Source: Rhytidiadelphus loreus | Lineage: Eukaryota; Streptophyta; Bryopsida; Hypnales; Hylocomiaceae | Length of the DNA stretch: 64,000 nt | NCBI GenBank assembly: GCA_947034895.1 | Contig: OX344764.1 | Span: 6,758,001 to 6,822,000 of the forward strand | Reading direction: 5' to 3' | Shown here: one piece after another, positions 55,931-64,000 of the stretch | How the letters are laid out: the number at the start of each line of letters is the position of its first letter | Position numbering within the stretch: position 1 is the first letter of the stretch | Translations under genes and position numbers: made by a program | The notes under the pieces: model-generated | Databases searched by the model: none | What the model was told of the DNA's origin: nothing | Seen by the model: the letters and a program-made list of their open reading frames with translations, nothing else

Positions 55931-57660
55931 AATTGCTAAATTAAAAAGAAATGTAAAATAGCATTTTTCAACAAGGATTCCCAAATTTTTAGTTGAATCC
56001 ACTTCAATTCCTTGCATGTGGGTCTAACTAAAATTCTAGGGGGCTCAAAATTTGATGATTGTTTTGCCATGTAGAAAAAAAATGCGCTTAATGTGTGTGG
56101 ACCATCTTAGACACCCGTGGCCTCTCATTTCATGGTGGAAACCCATTTCCAAGGATGTCATGATCATAGACATTGAAAAAATTTCAAATTTTTTTGCATT
56201 TGCAACATTAGATTTGATGTAAACCAAGAGTCATGAATCATACATTGAATAAATGAAATAGACATATGCACTTTAGACGTTTGTGTGCAATGAAGATGTG
56301 GGTGAGGTGAAAAATTCCCTTTGCTGTGACAAAGTGGTGGTGTTAAGTTCATCAAGAAAACTTAAACAAACATGAACCTAATTCTTTGTGTAAAAGGAGA
56401 CAAATCACTTTGGCCTTGGCGGACGTCTCATCCCCAAGGTAGAGTATACGATAAGGAGATTTGGAAGCATTCCTAGAGAGGATCGCAATGCTATACAAAC
56501 CAATACCATTGATGGAGACAAAGTGTCTGCTTTTGCATAAGAGGGGCCTACAACATCTTGTTTAGAGTTCCATTCCACTTAGATTGCAAGTTTGTTATCT
56601 AATAGGAGCAAGTTTAAGATTGAGCTTGAATTTTGGACAACACATTTTAAAATGCATTGGAGTGAATAAAGCATTTATGAGGGAGCATCAAGTAATGGTG
56701 ATCGAGGCATGGATCACCGCATGTACTTTGCAAAGCTCTAAAAGGATGCACTTTAGGGAGAATTTTGCAACAAAGTTACAAATATGGTGTTGGGAAAGAA
56801 AATTGGAGAAGGAGTTCAAACATCTACAAAGCTCAAGTTATATTTGCAAAAAGTGTATTATATTTGGTTACTAAGATGTGTGAATTTGTGGTGAAGTTGA
56901 TGAAGGGCAATTGCACTCTTGAGGACCTTCAAGACCAATGGTCGCAAGGAGTTGGAATCTTGGACAATCAAGATTTATTGTTGCCTTTGCATGGGGCATT
57001 AGTGAAGGAACTTGCTATAGAGAGGAACAAATTTGGTTTTGTCATGCAAAGATATTAGGGAGGTCTTTGAAACTTCATTGATCTTTGCATAGAGCACAAG
57101 AACGCCAAATGATCTCCTTTTTCTCTTCCTCAAGCCAAATACTTCATGTTTTGGATTGCCTGAGATATGTCATATTTGCACAAAAGAGGCATCAATTCAA
57201 AGATTTGAAAGCTTCAAATGTACTAGTCTTCTGTGACAAGAAGCATTTTGATATTGTCTCTTCCAATGATCATGCATTGATTGTTCCTTATATTGCTGAT
57301 TAGAAATGCTCTATGGGTGAGGTGGGAACAAATTGTTGGAGAGCACCTGAGATACTTCTACAATTGAAGAACAAAACTCCTAGGTCTAAGTTGGAGTCCA
57401 ATGAGAAGGTAGATGTCTATAGTTTTGCTATGACATATTATGAAATCACAACAAGACTTATACTGTTTGAAGGTTGTCCATATTGTAGTGAATTGTGTGA
57501 TGCCATTCTTAATGGAGCCCAACCTAAATTGCCACATGATTTGGACTTAGAAATCAAAGCTACAATCTCTTCTTGTTGGAAATCCAATCCTTCATTTAAA
57601 CCTAGTTTTTATAAACTCAATATGATTTTGGAAACTCATATTTGATTGTTTATTTATTTC
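55930..57660 (+). repeat. Segmental duplication, left copy (partner 62870 to window end)
   Basis: Homology to 62870-64000 starts about 500 bp before the kinase reading frame and runs through it. Shared phrases are GTGGGTCTAACTATAATTCT-like, AAAATTTGATGATT, ACCATCTTAGA, CCTCTCATTTCA, TTGATGTAAACCAAG-like and CCTAATTCTTTGTG-like. Both copies point the same way, about 7 kb apart, so the unit includes promoter-proximal sequence and was copied as DNA. Confidence 0.8.
56416..57645 (+). pseudogene. Protein kinase pseudogene (moss-type)
   Basis: Relic of the same gene as the one at 63475. The start codon is changed to TTG (56416-56418). Early stops occur within about ten codons, and frameshifts break the glycine loop region. 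Recognisable kinase pieces, in order: EFVVKLMKG (ATP-binding lysine), LEDLQDQWSQGVG, FVMQRY followed by a stop, DLKASNVLV (catalytic loop, the HR replaced), an in-frame stop at 57301-57303, VGTNCWRAPEILL (activation segment and APE), KVDVYSFAMTYYE and the C-lobe end at SSCWKSNPSFKP. The DFG motif is not recognisable. The last 110 codons after the stop are still open, suggesting decay began upstream. Function as a kinase is excluded. Confidence 0.88.
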
Positions 57661-58534
57661 GAAGATTATATTTGGTCAGTCATCAATATCTATTGCAAGA
57701 CACCATGCTTAGGATTTTGACTATAAATGTGAATCCAAATTTGCATCTATTGATTTAATTGGAATAGATCTTGTAGTTTGGGTGGAAGATATTGCCCCCT
57801 TCAACACGTACATTCTACTACAAAACTTGTCACCAATTGAGAGTTGTGAGTTGTAAGTTGGGACAAAAAACTAAAGGACATCATTGGAGACAAATGTCAT
57901 GTATGGGCCTTCAACATCATAGTTAGTGTGGTGTTAGTTGGACACAAATTGTGATGGCAACATTGATTGTTCAATTGGAGCAATTTAGATGTGAAAGATT
58001 ATCAATTCATCTTTCTTGATGGTTTGCGTGATAAATGTTGAAATGTGGATGGAAAGATCTATGCACATTTGAGTGGTTGAGTGGAATATGAAGGTGATTT
58101 TCAAAGGTGATTTTTAAGTTCATGAAGAAGTAAGGAGGGTTAATTTCCATATGCAACTATAGGTAAGATTATTGTATGACCATTTTCTCTTATACATGTA
58201 GTTTTTTAGAAGCACTAATGAAGAATCATACTAAACATGTTTATGTCTTTTATCAATCAACCTCAAATTGAAAATTATATGTTAGTTTCCTTTAATTTAT
58301 TTTTAAGGACATTATTTTGACAATTTTAGTTTAATTTTTTTACCAATGATCGACCAGCTTGGTCAATTTTAAACCTTGAGTCATTGGTCCCTCGAAAATT
58401 GTAAATAAAGTTATAGTCTTTCAAAAGCAATGAAGGAAGTTGCAAGATTTTTATCTATGCACCCAATTACCTAATAATTGGAAGGAGAATGGAAGCTACT
58501 TGCAACGGCAGCTCCAACGAGAACATAAACTCAA
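57661..58534. other. Intergenic, nothing recognised
   Basis: Sequence downstream of the pseudogene without a gene; possibly the decayed 3' region of the duplicated unit. Confidence 0.4.
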
Positions 58535-60397
58535 GGCTAGTATATACACAGCCTGGGGCCGGATGGAAGGCTGGCCAGATTTGCCTCCAATCCGACCCAC
58601 AATCCAACCCCAAATCACCACTCCGGCCCTATATAATGTAAAGGGTTGAGGCCGAATTCTTGATTAATATGCTCTTGGATTTTTGGAATGTTCAATTAAA
58701 AAAATTAAAAAATACATATCTTTTCCTTTCTCTTCCTATTTTTTCTATTTCAAAAGAATAAAAAAGAGATCTTTTGTTTTTTTAATATTAAATATTTTGT
58801 TTTTGTTTTTCTTCCTATTTATTTTATTTCAAATGTAGAAAAGATGGTTTTTAGACTTTCTTTTAACCTTTTCCTTTTTATTCCTACTTTATCTATAAAA
58901 ATTTGACTTATTCATGAAGTAAAATTTTTATAGCACATATGATTTTGTATACATGGTCATTTTAATTTTTGTTTTCCAATTACATACAATTGAAATTCAA
59001 AAGCACATGTTGAATGCCAACACATAGGTAACTTATTTTAGTCATGTGGATGATAATGCTTCTTAAACATTTGGATAATTTGTTAATAACTTCTATAGGA
59101 TTGAATCTTGAAATTGTATGAAGGTCTACTACTACTCAATTTTGAAATATACATGATTTTTTCTACTTCAATTCACAGCCTAAACTCAAATTATTGAAGA
59201 GGTTTGGGTTGAAAAAACAACTTGGTAGATAGGTTATTGTACAAGAATGTACCATTTTCAAATTAGATATTGTTGTAATTGGGACTCATGAACCCCTGTG
59301 TATGCAAATGAAAATATCTGTAGTAATATCACTTTGACTTTAATGGCTTGTAAAGTGACTTTCTTGGGGTAAGACAACTTTATAAGGCAAAATTGTAATG
59401 GCCATGTACATTCAAGTATGCTAATTTCACTATTTAGTGTAAATTTTTTAGAACCATGAAGATTTGGTTTTGGTTATCCTTTTACATTAAAAAAACTTCA
59501 ATCCATTTAAAGAAAATTTGTATCTTAGTTGATTAACATCAAAAGTATATTGATTTTGTTCTAACAAACAAATTGTTTTTTCGTAAGTACTGGATATCTT
59601 ACTTCATCCATTATTATTTTTTTCTCCCTTTTATCTAAAAATATTTTATATTTCTTATTAAAATTAAAATTAATTAATTTTTACTATTCAACTAATTGTA
59701 ACAAAAGAAAATTATATTATGCACACTTCTATTTTATTAATATTATTTTTTTATTACTAATTTTTTATTAACTATTCATAATTTATATGTTTTTATTTTT
59801 AAAATTATAATTTTATGAATGCATCTAACAGGAGTTAAACCTACAAATACTCCAATTATGAGTTGGATCAACTTTAATTGTATGTTTTTTTTCCAGTAAA
59901 AACTATTTTTTATTTTTTATGTTATACTATTTTTTTACTGCTTTTTTAAAGGAAAATGTATAAAACATAAATTTGTTATGCAACATCACTTTAATCCAAA
60001 TCCACAGCTCATGACCCTGGAATAATGAAGAATCCCCACAAACAGAGATGAAATGAAACCAAAGATGAAGAAGCTTTTAAAAATAAATAAATAAATAAAA
60101 TTCTTTTTATCAATGGTAGAGATTTGTACGATCCAACGGAAGAGCCCAATCCGACCCCAATCCGGTCCCAAATGGGAAATCGGGCCACCCAAAACCTCGG
60201 CCCAAATGCTCCCTTGGGGCCGGATGGTTTGGTGCCAAAACCATGCCACCTAAGGCGACACATAGGATGAGTGGTGGTATCAATCCGGCCCTAGTATAAA
60301 GCTCTTGGTCCGGATTTGAAGAAATAGAGGGATCCCATTAGTTCAAATTTGGAGAGTTCCGGACGGCCTTCAATCTAGCCCCAAGTATATACCAGCC
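58535..60397. mobile_element. 1.86-kb long-TIR element, non-coding
   Basis: The left end GGCTAGTATATACACAGCC, GGGGCCGGATGGAAGGC pairs with the reverse of the right end, GGCTGGTATATACTT, GGGGCTAGATTGAAGGCC, giving an inverted repeat of about 40 bp. Both ends carry 100-250 bp of GC-rich sequence with many CCGGATGG/CCGATCC-like motifs, while the middle 1.3 kb is extremely AT-rich. The flanks CTCAA and CTCAT could be a degraded target duplication. No transposase is present; the frames at 59986-60263 lie in the GC-rich end. The superfamily is unknown (a Mutator-like element is possible). Confidence 0.65.
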
Positions 60398-60639
60398 CTC
60401 ATATGGCCAGTTTACAGGCAACCTCCACAAGCATCAGCAACAACTAGTAGTGTTAAAAACGACACTGAGAAACAGAAACATATGAAATCTTACTGAGCAG
60501 TAAGCTAAGGAAATGCATAGCTTGTCATGGACTCTTTCAAAAAGTTGCTACACATACGTGCAATGACTATGGTAGGTCATGATGATAGAAAATAAAATTC
60601 AATGTGAATTAAACAACAACAAGAACAATGTAATTGTGA

Positions 60640-61700
60640 GGTTCTGTACTAGGTAAACAACAATATTAATTTATTAATCAATGAAACCCCGCATCCCCAT
60701 TCCAACCAAACCCTAATTGTAATGTATTGTGCAGTGTGAATGTGGTTGCAGATAGGATTTGGAATGTGGGATTCAGAAACCAGAGTCCATGCCATAGTTT
60801 CTGTCCCAAGAACAAAGCCAAATGTCTTTCTGAAAAGGTTCGGCTTACCAAGCAAAGCGATTCTTCCCGTTGTCCTTGAGCTCCCCAGCAGTGCTTGATG
60901 ACATCACTGGACCTCTTCACAAACCGCTGGCTCAACGCCAACCACAAGCAACACGTCAAAGCTGCAATCATCTCGCGAATTGATTGAAATAGTCCTTGTC
61001 GGGGCTCAGATATTGATAGAAATCATCTTCTCAAAATCTGACTTCAAAAACGAACTAGCATGCTGAAGCTCGCTGGTCTGATTCTTGCGTCCATCGAAAC
61101 CGAAAAATGTACAACGAAATCCTCGAATCCTTGTTCTGAAGCCAAATTCTGTCCTTCACCCTATCCGAAGCTCAGAGAATGAGGCACGAAAATTCTCTAG
61201 AAAGCAGAAAACTTCTATCTCAATGTAGATCAAATCGACAATTGCACATTCAATTCAGAAAAATCCCACGAAACTTCGGCAAAACTTGTATCAATCGAGA
61301 ATCGAATGAAGGGAATTCTCCAACTCCGAAGTCAAATTAGGGAGACGTTCTCTCTTTCGAGACTCAGAAGCGCGTCCTGGGCTTGCTCTACTTCGTCTGT
61401 CTACAGGTTCAACTCGGACTGCTTGTTTACACTGACCTCCACATGAAAAAAAAACTGAAAAATATGGCTACGTAGGATTCGAATCGCGGAGTCGCTGCCT
61501 CGAAGAAACTCTGGCACTGATAAATCCCGAAGAAAAACAGAGAAACCCTAAACCCTCTTTGATTTGCTAACAATAACACTTACAAACCTGAACATTCCAA
61601 CGAAACCTGCTCAGTATCGAGCAAACTAGTGTCAGCAAAAAATAGAAAAATGGTCCGTAACTGTAGCTCTGAAACCAGCATCGAAACCGCCAATTTCAAA
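60640..61700 (-). other. Exon-like transcription-unit candidate, product unknown
   Basis: Composition shifts to less AT-rich, gene-like sequence. A telo-box-like AAACCCTAAACCC at 61551-61563 would suit a promoter for a minus-strand transcript. An ATG frame (60971-60678, MIAALTCCLWLALSQRFVKR) and an overlapping frame with RKTFGFVLGTETMAWTL show no family I recognise. Downstream, AATAAATTAAT near 60665 could be a polyadenylation region. It may be a small gene, a long non-coding RNA or a gene fragment. Confidence 0.3.
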
Positions 61701-61859
61701 CCGCCAATTAATTAATTGCAAACTATCCAATAACTGCACGTTCCAAGTGGTGTACCTACTGTAGTGTCCCTAAAGTCCAAGTCCGCAAAACGGAAAACTT
61801 CCTTCACTACTACAGTACCGACATTGCAACAGTAGACGGAGGGCCAGCCTGGAGCCCAA

Positions 61860-62226
61860 GACTACGTGCTTGTCACTCCTGGGGCTCATCTTCCCCTTGC
61901 GCTCGTGGTTTGTGGAAACTGGGGTTTCAGCAACAGGACCGGCGTTCTTCTTCTTTTTTGTTCTACTTCTTCAGGGTTTGCGCTCTGCTGCTGTTTCCTA
62001 CACCTTGCTCTCTCCCTTTCAATCTTGCCAACAGCGAGTGTACTTGGCGGCACGAAATTGGTCGATAGTGGTTGTGGCTGCAATTGAGGTGGCGTTGTTG
62101 ACGATTCTGCCGCACGCAGAAGCTTCGGAGCGACGACGATAAGATTCAGTTGGCGAAGGTGTAGCCGCGCGTTTCAGGAGAACCCTTTCACTGTTGCCGA
62201 CATCACTAATCTCGCTTCATTTCAGG
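61860..62226 (+). other. Possible plus-strand 5' exon with donor at 62226
   Basis: A gene-like segment ends in CATTTCAG|GTACGC at 62226. The frame inside (61870-62142, MSLLGLIFPLRSWFVE) is hydrophobic and ends before the donor, as for an untranslated leader. Together with the minus-strand unit it suggests a divergent promoter near 61700-61850. No downstream acceptor could be tied to it. Confidence 0.25.
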
Positions 62227-62869
62227 TACGCTTGCTTTTGAATTTTAGCACTTTGACTTCACCTCTTGGTTCATTTCGTATTGATGAGCTCAATATCACA
62301 AGGAGACGAGACGAACTTCAACTCTCATGCAAATTAAGCGAAGTGCATTCCCATTTATTTCTTAGAATCACCTTGCAAACCGGGTGGTTAACCACTCCTA
62401 AACCATAGCTACTATGATGTTACATTAATTTCTCAATGCTCTCTTGTAAGCAAATCAAGTAGGGTTTTAATGGACGAAGATAATTCATTAGTCATTGTGT
62501 GCAAAAGTTAATGAAGTTTGCAATCGCATTGGAAGGTGAGCCAAACTTCCTTGTGATATTTAGGCTATACAGATTCTCAAAGTCACGATGTATTCACATG
62601 TTACAAGATTTGGGGGGCGTTTGTATTAAGGTCGGGATGCATTTAGGTACCTCTTACTTTCCTAATGTATTGTAAGAATAGGAGAATATGGGCTCCAAAC
62701 TTCTAGGTTGGCAAACGTAGGCTATTAGACCTGGTTTAGACTAAAAATGAAGGGCCTAGAAATTGGGAAGTCTCCCTTTCCAAGCCCCCTCATCTTTTGC
62801 CATTGAGAATTCATTCTTTGAAAATCTTGACCTTTGGATTGATGTAAGCCATCAAGAGGGCATGAAATG

Positions 62870-64000
62870 GCAAAAAAAAAAAATTTCTTGAAATAGCACT
62901 TTTCAAGAAAGACCCCTAGAATTTGAGTTAGATCCATGTCCTTGTAGTGGGTCTAACTATAATTCTAGGGCCCAAAATTTGACGACTTTCTAGTATATAG
63001 GAAAATAATGCATTAGATGTCAATGAACCATCTTAGAGACATGTGACCCCTCATTTCAAAGTGTAAATTCTTTTTCTAAGGATATCTTGATTTTAGCCAA
63101 TTAAAACCATGATTTTTTTTGCCTTTATACCATTGGATCTATTGTAAACCAAGCCTCATTATGAATACCATTTTTTGAATTATACTACAACTAAGTTTAG
63201 TGTTCAGTAGGATGGATAGGGTTGTTTGTAGAGATACTAGGATACCAACTCCTAAAATGCATGTGTCTATTACATTTTCTCCACATATCATAAATTGGAT
63301 GATTGAAACAAATATATATGCTATGACCATTTGTATGCAGTTAAAGTGTCTATAAAGTGCAAATTTTTCTTCAATGTAACAGAGTAGTGGAGTTGAGTTA
63401 GTCAAGAATACTCAAGAAGGTGAAGAAGTCATAAACCTAATTCTTCGTGCATAAGGTAAAAACTTGCCTTTGCCATGGCGGATGTCTCTTCTATGACACA
63501 AGATGTAGGACCAAGAGATTCGGAATCATTATTGGATGATGCCTCCAAATTTGTGGAGAATTGCACTGCCAATGAAGCCAATACCAATGGTAGAGACAAA
63601 GTATTTGCTTCTGCAACATCAGGGCCTACAACATCTTGTTCAGAATTCTATTCCATTCGGATTGCGAGTATGATGACCAACAGGAGTGAATTTGAGACTG
63701 AGTTTGAATTTCGAACCGCACATTCTAAAGTCCATTGGAGCGAATTGAGCCATGAGGGAGCATTGAGCAATGAAGATCCAAGCGTGGATCACCACCAATA
63801 CTTCGAGAAGCTCCAAAAGGATGTGCAATGGGGAGGATTTTGCAACAGAGTTACAAATGTGATGTTGGGTAGGAAACTTGGAGAAGGAGCTCAAGCTGAC
63901 ATTTATGAAGCTCAAGTCACATTTGCACAAAACTTACAATATTTGGTTCCTAAGAAGCATGAATTTGTGGTGAAATTGATGAAAGGTGATTGTGCTCTTG
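62870..64000 (+). repeat. Segmental duplication, right copy
   Basis: Partner of 55930-57660. Upstream homology begins near 62880 (AATAGCACTTTTCAAGAAAG) and continues into the intact kinase frame. The MITE-like or repeat elements in between are not part of the duplicated unit. Confidence 0.8.
63475..64000 (+). CDS. Protein kinase (moss-type), 5' part, cut by window end
   Basis: The frame is open from ATG at 63475 to the last base (175 codons), with no stop. The N-terminal 130 residues are acidic and Ser/Thr-rich (MADVSSMTQDVGPRDSE to FEKLQKDVQWGG), without a known domain. Then come the kinase glycine loop, LGEGAQADIY (residues 135-144, G-E-G), and the ATP-binding lysine in EFVVKLMKG (Lys167). 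The loop sequence and spacing match the degenerate copy at 56416-57645, whose later parts show what should follow (DLKASN, GTNCWRAPE). No signal peptide or membrane helix appears in this part, so a cytoplasmic kinase is likely. The group is probably one of the expanded moss serine/threonine kinase families related to the HT1/Raf-like type; I cannot name the subfamily. Confidence 0.8.
   Translation, partial: MADVSSMTQDVGPRDSESLLDDASKFVENCTANEANTNGRDKVFASATSGPTTSCSEFYSIRIASMMTNRSEFETEFEFRTAHSKVHWSELSHEGALSNEDPSVDHHQYFEKLQKDVQWGGFCNRVTNVMLGRKLGEGAQADIYEAQVTFAQNLQYLVPKKHEFVVKLMKGDCAL

Noticed and set aside
1..64000. tRNA, rRNA and organellar DNA insertions
   Set aside because: I looked for recognisable conserved stems and rRNA or plastid gene motifs by eye and saw none; a covariance-model search would be needed to exclude a divergent tRNA.

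Overview
This is nuclear DNA from a land plant. It is AT-rich, its genes are few and intron-containing (GT-AG splice sites), and most of it is repeat-derived. A bryophyte, most likely a moss, is my best guess: the kinase locus at the right end resembles a kinase group I associate with mosses, and the other proteins are general plant housekeeping types. The species cannot be named from this sequence.

Genes I can support, left to right. (1) The first exon of a DHFR-TS gene (minus strand, 251-644), cut by the left edge and carrying an apparent one-base frameshift. (2) A coiled-coil protein gene of unknown function (minus, 1001-1975), broken by one in-frame stop. (3) COX6B, cytochrome c oxidase subunit VIb (minus, exons between 25825 and 28967), recovered from short exons with large repeat-filled introns. 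(4) A complete 12-exon, 371-residue DUF89 damage-control phosphatase gene (minus, 38139-41962). (5) A PGG-domain membrane protein (plus, 50216-51389, N-terminal exons not found). (6) An intronless, full-length DIM1/TXNL4A-type spliceosomal protein (minus, 52819-53247) that looks like a retrocopy. (7) A kinase pseudogene (plus, 56416-57645). (8) The intact 5' part of its paralogue (plus, 63475 to the window end). These genes are unrelated in function and do not form a cluster.

The rest is mostly transposon and repeat tissue. The dominant theme is several families of non-autonomous elements that begin TTAACCC and end GGGTTAA. These are a ~230-bp MITE with at least seven copies and longer families of ~0.67, ~0.76 and ~0.8-0.93 kb. 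They behave like piggyBac-type insertions into TTAA: one interrupts a minisatellite cleanly, one has its TTAA on the COX6B stop codon, and some are nested or share a TTAA with a neighbour. No transposase is present.

Other elements are two hAT-like ~0.58-kb MITEs with perfect 8-bp target duplications, a 245-bp MITE with a 4-bp duplication and a neighbouring empty site, a CACTA-like 376-bp element, a 1.86-kb long-TIR element, a ~158-bp fold-back in a COX6B intron, and weak LINE and LTR remnants. Long stretches (6.4-9.1, 9.7-11.3, 16-18.2, 19.7-21.1, 23.6-25.7, 28.97-32.7, 43.4-46.2 kb) contain nothing I can call a gene. Copies of the repeats were compared by eye, so family borders are approximate unless a terminal repeat is given.
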